Under the pieces are notes generated by a model, which was not told the origin of the DNA, did not search any database, and saw only the letters and a list, made by a program, of their open reading frames with translations. The position numbers were made by a program, and so were the translations under genes. Below, one piece after another: positions 47,040 through 57,552 of a DNA stretch of 64,000 nucleotides (its first letter is position 1; each line of letters begins with the position of its first letter). Source of the DNA: Rhynchosporium graminicola (taxonomy: Eukaryota; Ascomycota; Leotiomycetes; Helotiales; Ploettnerulaceae); assembly GCA_900074885.1 (NCBI GenBank), contig FJUW01000004.1:2330578-2394577 (forward strand). Reading direction: 5' to 3'.

Positions 47040-47693
47040 TTACAATGAAAGAGCCGAAAGTGCCAAGAATGCACACATCATACCACCCGTTGACAGGATA
47101 AAAGCTTTCGAAGTTCCAGCCTGTACATAATCGGTTGGTCGCGGCGCTCCACCGGTCGCATTCGTGCCATTACTGCCAGAAGTCGGCAACGTTTCAGTGC
47201 CTCTCGAGTTTACTCTTCCAGCAGAATCAGAGTTCGACCTAGTCTCGGCCGTTGGCGCGGCAGTCGAAGTCGATGAAGTCGTGGTTTTACTGGAAGTTGT
47301 CGTCGATGTCTTCGATGTCGTTGAAGCATAAGTAACTATCGAACGGTCCGTCCTTTGGCAAGCCGCATCCCGCGTGCCCGGCATGATTGCTTCAATGCAT
47401 GCGAACCAAGTAGAGAACTGTGACTCTTCGACCGCGCAGTAGTTCCAGCAGAAATCTCTTTTGATGGGAGCGGTCTTGCAGCACGTCGTGATGGTTTCGA
47501 GGAATACGTTACTCCCCTGCTGGGCGTCTATTCGAAGAGTGCACAAAGAGAAATCTTCCCCTCTATAATGAATCATTAGAATTTGTCTATGCCGTTGATC
47601 ACGTTTAGCACTTGCATTGTGGGAGTTGGCAAAAAAGGTCTGCGGCATTGATTGGCTGTCATGGTTGTGGAGGTTCAAGTCTTGGTGATCTTG
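47040..47693 (-). CDS. Probable GPI-anchored cell-surface protein (5' end uncertain)
   Basis: The secure part is the last about 190 codons. It has a Cys-rich domain (CTLRIDAQQGSNVFLETITT, CCKTAPIKRDFCWNYC, FACIEAIMPGTRDAACQ), a Ser/Thr-rich stalk, and a hydrophobic C-terminal tail (AFILSTGGMMCAFLALSALSL) after small residues, the usual layout of a GPI-anchored wall protein. Upstream, a 49-nt intron ending in CTAAT..TATAG (donor GTGCTA) would join an exon reading NAADLFCQLPQC to the Cys-rich domain, and a further intron may precede it. I could not find the signal peptide, so the start given is only approximate. Confidence 0.55.
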   Translation of the reverse strand, partial: QDHQDLNLHNHDSQSMPQTFFANSHNASAKRDQRHRQILMIHYRGEDFSLCTLRIDAQQGSNVFLETITTCCKTAPIKRDFCWNYCAVEESQFSTWFACIEAIMPGTRDAACQRTDRSIVTYASTTSKTSTTTSSKTTTSSTSTAAPTAETRSNSDSAGRVNSRGTETLPTSGSNGTNATGGAPRPTDYVQAGTSKAFILSTGGMMCAFLALSALSL

Positions 47694-48577
47694 GAAGTTG
47701 TGAGTTATTTCCTGGCCGAGAATTCAAAAGCTTGTGTGTTTTTTTTGGGAAGATCAAGAGGCTGGAGAAAATAATTTCTAGGTGCAGCGTTATCATGCCA
47801 AGTGTAGGGGTACGAGTTACGCGCCGGGATGGGTCCAAACAATGAGGCACAGTTTAGCCGCAATTTCAGTCAGGATCCGATTGGGTTGACTTTGATGCAA
47901 TGTGGATATTTACAGGGCGCATTGTTAATGGAGGCCACAACCAATACAAGATCAGTCTCAAAAGAGAGTGAATAATACACGGCTATTCACGGTATGATAA
48001 TACGGAAGAGGATGTCGAGCCTCCTTTGCTTTATCCGACAATGCAAAAGGTCAAGCTTATAGTGCCGTATTCGATTGAAATATTCAAGCAACCCAGATCG
48101 ATCGAATGATTTACCTAATTGAGCCATCCTCCGAGGTTTGAGAAGCGGCCGAAGAGCAGTTTTGTGTGAGGACTGAGCACGAATTCGTCGACACTGCGTG
48201 ATAGATTAGGCTGAAGCGAGTGTTTATTTACGCTGCCGGACACATCAGCTTCATTGACAGGAATATCCTCGACGAAAGCACAAAGAAATGGATGGTGGCT
48301 AGCAAGTTCAACCGTGGGAAGCTCCTTGGCTGAAGTGGATAAGAGGAGTGAAAAAAGTTGGACTCACATGCGCATTGATGTCCTTACACCAAATAATACC
48401 TTGAGATATACGAGCAGAATATGTTAACTTCAGGAGAAAAACTTAAGCATCAGCCTTCAAGCACGAGGTAGACAGAAACATCAAATATTCACCTCAACTC
48501 ATAAAGTCATGCATCAGGTGTCTTTTACGCCTAAGCACCGATCAAACTAATACCAAACGCACAAATGCTGTCCAAGC
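47694..48577. other. Intergenic, no gene recognised
   Basis: Promoter side of the GPI-like gene, then AT-rich sequence without a supported feature. Confidence 0.4.
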
Positions 48578-48834
48578 GTGTACTTGGACAGCCCCGAGGA
48601 TGATTACAAGAGCATTCGTGGCCAACTTCGTCCTTCGGCCATGTGGCTTTACCAGCATACAAGAAAGACTCCGGTGATCTCGTCGGCCTGTTGCTATATC
48701 AGAAGAGGGACAAGACAACGCACAACATCCCACAGTTTCAGCGAGTGTGGCTTACTACTATTCCCCATTATACAAGCTCAAAAACAGAGATCAATAAGAT
48801 GACGGGGGACGAAGGGGAAACTTCAACAGCGTAG
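48578..48834 (+). pseudogene. Short remnant, possibly the C-terminus of a HET-type protein
   Basis: Two overlapping frames each look coding: YLDSPEDDYKSIRGQLRPSA, then after a shift near 48640 SGDLVGLLLYQKRDK, FQRVWLTTI to TAG 48832-48834. The LLL..(charged)..F.RVW pattern resembles the end of fungal heterokaryon-incompatibility (HET) proteins (LLLE..YRRVG). No HET domain lies upstream in the window. Weak assignment. Confidence 0.25.
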
Positions 48835-49060
48835 GAAAAGAGGTGGTAAGAATTGTCTGAAACGAGTAGCTAAGCCATAATCAATGACGTTAGACAAGAT
48901 CAAAGCAAGGTGTCTCGCAGTCATCCTTGGAATTTCACTGTAATTATTTAGGACCTCAACGCGAGCTGTCCCTTGCTGTATTGTTCTCGTTTGTGTCCAA
49001 TCACTTGATTATCGCAAGCTTTGGTACCCAGAGAGGTATTCCGCACTAACAAATTGTAGT

Positions 49061-49600
49061 AATGAGCTCCATCTCCGTCTTATCACTCCATCGCGAATTC
49101 TTGCAATCGAAGGCGCAGATAGGAACTGGAGTGGAAGCTTTTCCTTTGATATCAGAACACGACTTGTTCCCTGCTCAGATGTGGATGTGCTCTCCTCTCC
49201 AGGAATCCGCAGTACTAACAGGATGTCCGATCTCCCTTTCGTTGTACTGGATGATCTCTTTGTAGATGGCCGGACTTCCAGTTTTCGTCCACGTTTTGAT
49301 CTTCGATCGGATGTACTTGTGGAATGTATGAGGCGCGGGATCTGCGGACGAGGGATCTGGGAGACTTTTCTTAAGGATACCTATGCACCGGGGTTGGTTC
49401 GAAGTAGGATTCTCGACTCGACGCGATTTCTATCACTCTTCGGATCATTCGAGTGCTCTCCTGGCTTTCCTGCGAATGGACGCTCTACAGGTTTCAATGT
49501 GTTCACAGTTCGATCGACCTTAATTTGTGTGGATATTGGAGGTACTCAGAGGTATCGCGTTGCGACGCTAAGGTATGTTTTGATACGAACGGGTCAATGA
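49061..49600 (+). CDS. Hypothetical open frame of 179 codons
   Basis: A stop-free frame begins after an acceptor-like CACTAAC..TGTAG (to 49059) and runs to TGA 49598-49600, including DLPFVVLDDLFVDGRTS and GIWETFLKDTYAPGLVRSR. It may be a terminal exon whose upstream exons I cannot find. No family recognised; chance is possible. Confidence 0.2.
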   Translation, partial: NELHLRLITPSRILAIEGADRNWSGSFSFDIRTRLVPCSDVDVLSSPGIRSTNRMSDLPFVVLDDLFVDGRTSSFRPRFDLRSDVLVECMRRGICGRGIWETFLKDTYAPGLVRSRILDSTRFLSLFGSFECSPGFPANGRSTGFNVFTVRSTLICVDIGGTQRYRVATLRYVLIRTGQ

Positions 49601-50476
49601 TTACCCAATGACGTCGATGAGCCGAGGACCGCGAACTTTGGGTATCGCTTAGCTTCGACAACAACAAAAACAGTAACTCGCTTCGCGGGTTTGATCTTTG
49701 TTTTGATTTCATTTTCATTCTCACTTCATCCAATAACACGGTTCTTGACAAACCCGGATATCTGAAGTTCGCCAACTCAGTGGTTATTTGAGCAGCCTGC
49801 CCTCACGCGGTTTCTTCCGGCAGCTAAGAACCTAGTATTGCAATCCTTGGTACGGAACAACCGGGGATATGAGGAGCACCTTGTGGGCCCCATGACAGCC
49901 GTTGAGAGAACGGCGTCAGCACTTACCACTAACATTTCAAGATTGCATGTCTGTCATCTGAACTCTCAGCTAATCGTATGTCAATCTCTTTGTCGTTATG
50001 CATGAGAAACTGCATACCGACTGCATCTTTTTTTCGGTGGGAACAGCTTCAGATAAACCTTCCTTCTTCCGCTCCAGGTTTTCTATGCAACCACCTGATA
50101 GTCTGGCTAGAGATTTAGTAGTAAATGCTGGGCCAACATTGGTTTTTCGTGGTGCCAAGATAGAAGTGTCAAGACGACTCGCTTGGCGGTGGGACCAGAC
50201 ACCAATTAGAAGACCGGCATTGGAGTTTAGAGCATTCGAAAATTCTCGATCGAGATGTTCCGGAGGCCTGGATATTATATAGTCCTAGACTTTCCCATAC
50301 GGTCTAGATGACGATTTGATCGAGGAGGAAGGATTCTAGTCTCGAGTTTTGATGATAAGGGGTTCATAGGAGTTCCGGAAAAAGTACATCTGACCATCAA
50401 CCTCGTCTTCTCAGAGGAACCTGCACGTCAACATCAAAATTACAAATTACCGGAGACTGCATATTTCCACGTTACA
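49601..50476. other. Intergenic, promoter side of the ZIP gene
   Basis: No gene recognised. A 90-codon frame at 49998-50282 lacks motifs. Confidence 0.4.
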
Positions 50477-51777
50477 ATGTCTCCATCCGAGAGAGCAATG
50501 TTTCGGCGACACGCCGCAGCTGCATCGTGTAACGTCCCGGAGATTTCGGACGACTACAACCTCCCCCTCCATGTCGGAGCACTTTTCATCATCCTAGCCG
50601 TATCCTTTTCAGCATGTGTGCTCCCACTTGTCGTAGTGAAAGTTCCCAAATTGCGAATACCTCCCACAACACTCTTCCTGGTCCGGCATTTTGGAACAGG
50701 CGTGCTCGTGGCAACGGCATTCGTGCATTTATTGCCCACAGCTTTCCTCTCTCTGACCAATCCATGTCTTCCAAGATTCTGGCATGAAACCTATCCCTCT
50801 ATGGCTGGTGCAATTGCATTGGCGGCTGTCTTCAGTATTATCATCATCCAGATGGTTTTGAGTCCTGGGAAGAATTGCTGTGCTTTCCCGGCGTCGATGA
50901 TGGAGAAAGGACCGGTTGCAGGTCAAGATCAAGATCGTGGTGTTGTTAGCCGGGACCCTCCCGAAGAGACAGGTACGTCAGATGAACTTTTTGAAATTAT
51001 AGGCGGCTAACACAAAGCGAAAGCTCCTGGCACATTCCACGGAAGGGATGTCAGTATGGGTAGGCAACTCCAACAAGTCACTGCTCACAGCGCGACCCTT
51101 GCTGCACTGGAAGGACGTCCTAGTCAGCCTTCTGACAAGCATGGCATGGAACCATTATCATCGGGAACCTTCATGTCTCCAGAGCAAAAGCACAAGAAAG
51201 AAACGATGCAATGTGTGCTTCTGGAATTGGGAATTCTGTTCCATAGCGTGTTCATTGGGATGGCTATCAGCGTTGCTACTGGAAATGACTTTGTCGTGTT
51301 ATTGATTGCTATTTCATTCCACCGTGAGTAAATTCAAGACGTTTGGCGAATCCGTCTGACAGGAATAGAATCTTTTGAGGGATTGGCACTCGGATCCCGT
51401 ATTGCAGCATTGTCATGGAAGCCCAAAGCCTGGCAACCTTGGTTGATGGCTCTTGCTTACGGTTGCACGTACGTTGATTCACCCCTTCTTTCCTTCGCTT
51501 GTTGATTTAAATTCCCAGAACACCAATCGGCCAAGCCATCGGTCTCGCTACCCACACATTATACAGCCCAGAATCACAAACTGGCCTCCTGATCGTAGGA
51601 ATTTTCAACGCGATCTCGGCTGGCCTTCTGACATACGCTTCGATCGCGGATCTGATCGTTGAGGATTTTTTGAGTGATGAGAGCTGGAGGGTATTGAGAG
51701 GCAAGAGACGGATTTTTGCATCGTTGCTGGTATTTTCCGGTGCATTTGGGATGAGTTTAATTGGTGCCTGGGCATGA
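50477..51777 (+). CDS. ZIP-family zinc/iron transporter
   Basis: Exons 50477-50972, 51018-51323, 51369-51468 and 51519-51777, with introns of 45-50 nt; 386 aa. The protein has the ZIP layout: N-terminal helices (HVGALFIILAVSFSACVLPL; FGTGVLVATAFVHLLPTAF), a variable cytoplasmic loop, then the conserved metal-binding helices HSVFIGMAISVAT (TM4) and SFHQSFEGLALG (TM5, assembled across an intron), and TTPIGQAIG. The His residues of TM4 and TM5 bind the transported metal in this family. It moves Zn2+ (sometimes Fe2+ or Mn2+) into the cytoplasm, usually at the plasma membrane. The loop lacks the long His-rich run of some ZIPs. The first acceptor could lie 6 nt further on without changing the frame. 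Confidence 0.92.
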
Positions 51778-52159
51778 GAGACTTCTTTGTTCCACACTAA
51801 ATGTTTTGAAATGCACATATTATCGTGTGCTTCCAGCATTCCACGCTCGTGATTTACATGAATGTGTTGTATTCGATCTTTGCTGCGCCCTAGACCAGTT
51901 ATATGTGCAGGGAAGCATTGGAGAGATACCTGTGGGGCAAATGGCCGAACATCAGGCTTGAAGAGCCAGGGTGAGAATCAAAATATATGAAGATGACTAT
52001 GTTATGCTGAGGTGCCTGTCTAGGAAATGGATTATTGGCATTTTGACTTACCTGAACGCCGAAGAGCAGTAAGATAGCAATCTGTCGTCAAGTGAATTAC
52101 GCCAGCTTCGCCTGAGGTCGGAAAGAGTGAAGAAATCGGAATATCTCGAAAGGAAAGTC

Positions 52160-53745
52160 ATGGGGAAAACAGCAAATCGAGCAAATGCAATCACGACTGA
52201 CTTTCAAGACAAAGGCCGAGACATTTTTAACGAACATCAACAGTTAAGCGAATGCCCGCTACAAAGTCCTTTGAGTGTCGATGAGTCGGTGACCGGGAGC
52301 GGCAAGATAAGATTCAAGCGCATAGACATCCCTAACATGCATATATCCAGCAGGACGGGTAGTGCTGATATTGGTAAGTTCCCCGCCAACTAGGGAAGGG
52401 AGTAGCACAGTGTCTCGAAACATTCATCTACCAGCACTCAAGCCCAAACCCCCGCGACAATTCCAAAGTCAAGAACTTGAATTTTTTAGATAAGCAAAAG
52501 GAACGACGAAAATCTCCTTCCCCTGTTAGTACTTCCAAAGGCAAAAGCAAGGAATTGCCATCTCGAAATGGGAGTTCAAGGAATGAACAGGAAAGGAGCA
52601 CAAACCAACATTCACGCATAACAGTCAAGCCCCCAGAACTAACCAGTAGCCCAGTAGAATCACTGACCTTGGGACCTACAACATCGTTCCGGGAGCCTTC
52701 CGGGCTGCCCTCCGATACAATTCAACCTCCTCGTCTCCCGTCCCCCAATGAGTCCTGAACAGATTTCTAGACCTGATATTGGTTACGGTAGGCCAGGATG
52801 TCTCTTTCCATCTCCTACACAAGCTTCTTCGATAGCTATATCTGAAGAGCATTCGCACCTCACGGAGTGGAAAGACACGAAAGGGTCCTTCTCATCATTG
52901 TTGAGTGGGATACCGTATGACCCTTGGCTCAAGAAATTGATTTCCGATCGCGATATAGTGAGTAATTCTATCAGAAACTTGGCCAGCCTTTCCTAATGAA
53001 CACAGGTGTTCATCATGAACAATGCAGCAACCATGAAGCGGCACTGGGCAGTCGCGACTAGAGTTCTAGAAACTATAGCTATGAAGATCGGTCCTCTGGA
53101 CACGGATGGAATTGATCTATTCTACACAATCGGTGAGGATTACAGCCTCCATGATGTTAAAGGATGGAGCATCCCAAAGACATTCAAGACATCAATGCAA
53201 AATGCCAAGGGGGACACAGCGATCGCCACAGGACCAACCTGAAGGAAACGCTGGGAAAAGTGTTCGATGGTTACACAAACATCAGTAAGAAGATGACTCT
53301 AATGACTCTCACAGACGGTCTATGGGAAGGATGTACCAACAGAGGCGATGTTGAGAAGTGTATTACGAGCTTCCTTGAAGAGCTCAGAGGGAAGCTGAGG
53401 AAGCGGCAATCTCGTTGGTTCAGCATTCAGTTTATCTCGTTCGGCGAAGATGCGCATGATTTAGAAAGGCTTCGTCAACTTGACGATCATATGCCCACAG
53501 AGTGAGTTTCGAAAAGGACTCCGCAGAACTACTATTTTCTGACTACCTGCAGGGAGGATGTAATTGATACGAAGCCATGGTGGTATCACGATTTTAGTAA
53601 GCTCATTTTGGGCGGCATAACAGATGTTGGCGATAGAGATGAGCCGCCGTCACTTTCGCCGACGCCGTCGACTTCTAGAGCCTTGAAAGCCCCGACGTCT
53701 ACCACACTCTCCACGCCGAGGAGCCTTGAAAGAAAGACCTCGTAG
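52160..53745 (+). pseudogene. von Willebrand A-domain protein gene with three homopolymer frameshifts
   Basis: Best model: start near 52160; introns 52374-52434 (alternative acceptor 52410), GTGAGT..CACAG at about 52958-53005, and 53502-53552; stop TAG 53743-53745. A Ser/Pro-rich N-terminal part precedes a vWA domain: IPYDPWLKKLISDRDIVFIM, HWAVATRVLETIAMKIGPLD, KKMTLMTLTDGLWEG, WFSIQFISFGEDAHDLERL, typical of fungal vWA proteins. The frame breaks at three homopolymers: T6 near 52481 (one T too many), C5 near 52743 (one C too many) and G5 near 53213 (one G too few). The MIDAS strand reads NNAATM instead of the usual DxSxS, so metal binding is probably lost. Either a decaying gene or a sequence with homopolymer errors. 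Confidence 0.7.
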
Positions 53746-55003
53746 GGAAATCTTCTGAAGGATAAAGTTCCAAGATCCTAAAGAAGTTGCAATTTCTCGA
53801 CTCATTCTTCGTATGGCTACACTCTTGAACCTCTTTTAGTCTGGTCGAGAGATGAGGCTGCGTTGTATACGAATACACGACACATGATTGGACATCGGAA
53901 ATCCCTATCGAGACGATGAACAAACCGGTTTGGGTTATGCTGTAATCTATATAAGCACGATCATGATGTTTGTGGGAGTACAAGGAACGGTATCCGAATC
54001 CAAGTGGGAGAATTGTCATCTTGAAAAAGCTCCGATTATGGGAAATGGCGTTTATAAGCGGAATTGGTGGAGAATTATGGCCTCGTCTATAGCCACCTCT
54101 TTAACTTCTTCCAGCTGCACATATAAGAGCTTCATTTTTTATTATTTTGAGTTGATCTAGCAGTTCTTGTTTTCAAATATTTGGATGTTGAGGCGGCAAT
54201 CGACTACAACGACTTAATACCATTCGCTACGCTCCATGGAAGCATAGGATGTATTGAAATCATCTCTTAAGCATAAAACCGTTTCGCGTCCCTTTATTTA
54301 CCCAAAGCCATATGAATGAGTCGAGTAGGGTAAAATACAATGACATATTTCACACCGCTCATCAGCACACCGAAATCTTCAACCTCCCTGCAACTGCCTC
54401 CACCTCAGTCATTCCTCAATAATAGCGTCCGGACACGCTCTCAGCAATATTATCTCACAAAGTGAGGTCACATCTCCACTTAACTTAACATTACCCGAGC
54501 AAGCTTTCCGCCTTGTATCGCTGCCAAGTACGACTACAACACTTTGGTCCGCTTTACTCATGAATATGAGAATGGTGCGCTATTTAATTCAGGGTGGGTA
54601 TCCGCTACAGGCATTGCAGTATTGTCGATGCATTTGTAGAAGCAGGAAGCAAACAATCTGACAAAGCCCAGACCCGCTTTTTAGGGGATATCCGCTCCAT
54701 GTATGTGATGAGGCTCGGTTAAAGCATGTCCCACCCAAACAAAGCATCCGGTGTTACCGGTCGGGGTGGTATGATATCAGCTTACCTTGCGGATCGCCGC
54801 TATTTCGTGAGATGAGTCAACTTTCGTGAGGACCATGTGCCTTTTTTTGATGAATGTTGTTGCTTCGATTGGGAAAATGCATTCGCCGGAAAGTAAAGTC
54901 GGGGATAAGCTTCGCAATTATTCATATGGATTTTGCGCAGGGATGGGGGATGAAGAAATATAAGAACGCTTTCCGAACATTTTTTTTTAGACAGATCTGC
55001 ATA
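53746..55003. other. Intergenic flank of the transposon block
   Basis: Base composition is still ordinary here; I recognise no gene. It is the last ordinary-composition DNA before the TA-rich block. Confidence 0.4.
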
Positions 55004-56460
55004 TACAGTGATTCTTCGGTTTGGCGTGATTCTTCAGTAAATAACGCCGGTACACCGCCTTTTAGTATGAACTCCACTAAATATTAATATGCTATAATTA
55101 TCAGAACTAGAAACTACTAAAGCTCTATAATTACTATATCGATTTACCTCTAAACTACGTCTTTTTAAAGCTCTTGATCTATAGAGTATATATTAAGTCT
55201 ACTATAACGTTAATATTATAGCTCCTAATCTGCTAGTATGGAAAACACACTAAATCGATCAAGTACTACGTTCAGGAGAGAATCTTAACTTACGCGCCTT
55301 AGTAAGAGAGTATAGAATAATATATAAGATAATTTACTAGCGTAATCGTCGAATCTAATAAGATAAGGCTCTAAATCGACGCCGGAGAGGTCCTTAGCTA
55401 GTAATAACTGATAATATGGAGCTATATATTATAGCTCTATTAGAGAGAGATCTAGATCTATACTTAGATGAGATTACTACCTACCTTTACGAAGCTTACG
55501 ATATCGATATATCGATTAATCAAGTCTCTAAAGCTCTTAAACGAATTAAATATACTAAGAAGGTACTCTTAGTATCTGCGGCCTAACGAAACGACGAATT
55601 AATCGCTACTTAGAGGCATAAGATAGTATTCTGGAATTCTCACTACCTTTACTTTATCGATGAATCTGCTTATAATAAACGTATAGTAGAAAGAAGGAGA
55701 GGTTAAGCTCTAAGAGGAGCTCTAGTAGAGGTATCGAGGGTTCTAAAAAGGTCGATAAGATAGTTAATATTACTAGTATACTCTATAAGGGGGTATTATT
55801 AGCTTTTGATCTTCTAAGGCTCTATTACTATAGAGATCTTCACTGAATAGCTTAAAAAGAGTATCTTACCGGAGTGTATTAAGCTTAGAATCAGAGTTAT
55901 TATTATAGATAACGCCTCTATCTATAGAGCTCCTAAAGTCGCTATCTTATACGCTACCTTCGGTCTTTAGCTTGAATATCTCCTACTATATTGCCCCTTT
56001 TTCAACCTAATTAAAGAGAGTTTCGCAGATCTAAAGGCGTGGATTAGAAGAAATTAGAAGTGGAAACAGTATACCTAGAAGGAGTTTGAAAGTGTGACGA
56101 CAGCTCACCTGATTGTCACATGAGAAGAAGGATAGATAACAGGGCCCAAGTTCACAGGTATCCCGGCAGAACTAGTGTCCGACTCGGTATAGTATCGGAC
56201 TAGTACCGGCACATGTATATAAGGTGCCTTGCACTCCATCTCTCTTCTTCTTCCTTCCTTATCTTTTTGTTTCCTTCGTAGTAGACCATATAAGATCGCT
56301 CTTAGCCTCCCTACTTGTTTATTCTTGCTTATATACCGCCTCGAGTCTTGTGCCGTTACAGAAAGCTTCTTAATACTAGCTATACGTATAGTTGGAATTG
56401 GAGCTGAAGCTCAACGTAGAGTAAGGGCATATTTTCGCTATTATAGGTACTAAGGTCTTA
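55004..56460 (+). mobile_element. Decayed Tc1/mariner-like transposon
   Basis: The left end is probably TACAGTGATTCTTCGG at about 55,004, preceded by TA. A transposase can be followed through many stops: DLYLDEITTYLYEAYDIDIS and VSKALKRIKYTKK (helix-turn-helix region), YFIDESAYNKR (first catalytic Asp), IIDNASIYRAPKV (second Asp), FNLIKESFADLKAWIRR (third acidic residue, Glu). After an inserted LTR it resumes as AIRIVGIGAEAQRRVRAYFR. The right end is missing, replaced by the copia element. Confidence 0.75.
56094..56360 (+). mobile_element. Solo LTR inside the Tc1-like transposase, GAAAG duplication
   Basis: 267 bp, TGTGACG..CCGTTACA, flanked by GAAAG at 56089-56093 and 56361-56365. Its 3' half (AAGATCGCTCTTAGCCTCCC) is shared with the LTRs at 61506 and 63163. 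Removing it restores the transposase reading across the site. It is less TA-rich than its host, so it is younger than the damage or escaped it. Confidence 0.85.
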
Positions 56461-56494
56461 AAGAAGAAGAAGAAGAAAAAAGCATATAAATTAT

Positions 56495-56728
56495 TGAAAG
56501 GAATATCCCTATTCTCGTATACCTATAGGGACGGGGGTAATATTCACAGAGGAATTAGACGCTAGTAGGTTAGACTATTATCTTCATTAAGTATCTTAAC
56601 TGCTCGAGTTCAACGAGACTATATCTATAATATATCCCGGATATTCTTTAATATCCGGGCCTATATACTAGCTCTAGTCCCGATTAGGTTACTACGTGAT
56701 ACTATACTGAATACTAACTATTCTAATA
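56495..56728 (-). repeat. 3' LTR of the copia element
   Basis: 234 bp. On the minus strand it starts TATTAG (from TGTTAG) directly after GAGGGGGAG and ends in CCTTTCA. The partner at 63539-63683 matches it over 145 bp and is then interrupted. Confidence 0.75.
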
Positions 56729-57310
56729 CTCCCCCTCAGAGCATATCACGATTACCTTATTACCTATAAGTCCTCTATAAGTCCTATTTAGCCTTTAAAC
56801 CTTTCAAATACTACTCGTTCGAGTAGCTTTATTATTCTATCAGCGACTATTTCTGCTATTAGAATATAGTCGACTTTAAGGCTCCTAGTTTCCGCTAAGT
56901 CGCGTACAAAGTGATAGGCGATATCGATATGCTTCGAGCGTTCGTTTAGGTAAGCGTTCTTAGTTAAGGCAATTGCTCCTTAGTTATCTCCGAATATCTA
57001 TACTAGTCTAGAGTCTTCCCTAATAAAGTAGAAGTATCTTAGATCTCGTATTACTTATATAAACTATTAGCTTTACTTTACGCAGTTCGTAAGTGCTATA
57101 TATTCTGATTCGCAGCTCGATATAGTAATAGAGCGCTACTTCTTACTTAACTAAAAGAATAATCTATTATAGAATATTAATACGCTTCTAGAGATACTTT
57201 TCCGGTCGACCTTATTACTCGCCTAGTCTATATCAGAGTAGAGAACTATAGTATTATATTCTCCCCCTAGTCCGTAGCGAATTCTTATTTTATTAGTTAA
57301 CTTTAGGTAC

Positions 57311-57552
57311 TGTGACGACTAGTCAGATTGGAGGTTTGGAGGTTGCCCCCTATTGGTGGAAACACTTACTGCTAAGCGAGATTACACGAGTAGAGTTTAG
57401 GGGCCCCTTTTCATGTATATACTTCCCTTCTCTCTCTACTTCTTCACTCCTTAGTTGTAGATTTTAAGTTGATTCTTACTACTTCATATTCATAGCAATG
57501 TGAGGTCTTATTACTAAGGTAGTTTTGAGACCTTTCTAGAGCAAGCGTCACA
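57311..57552 (+). mobile_element. LTR (TGTGACG..CGTCACA) at a deletion inside copia
   Basis: 242 bp with 7-bp inverted ends. The same LTR, inverted, is at 63684-63918. The flanks (GGTAC left, GACCT right) do not match, and the copia sequence on the two sides is not contiguous: the right side encodes the start of the reverse-transcriptase domain and the left side the region just before RNase H. This fits recombination between two LTR copies that deleted the DNA between them. Confidence 0.75.
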
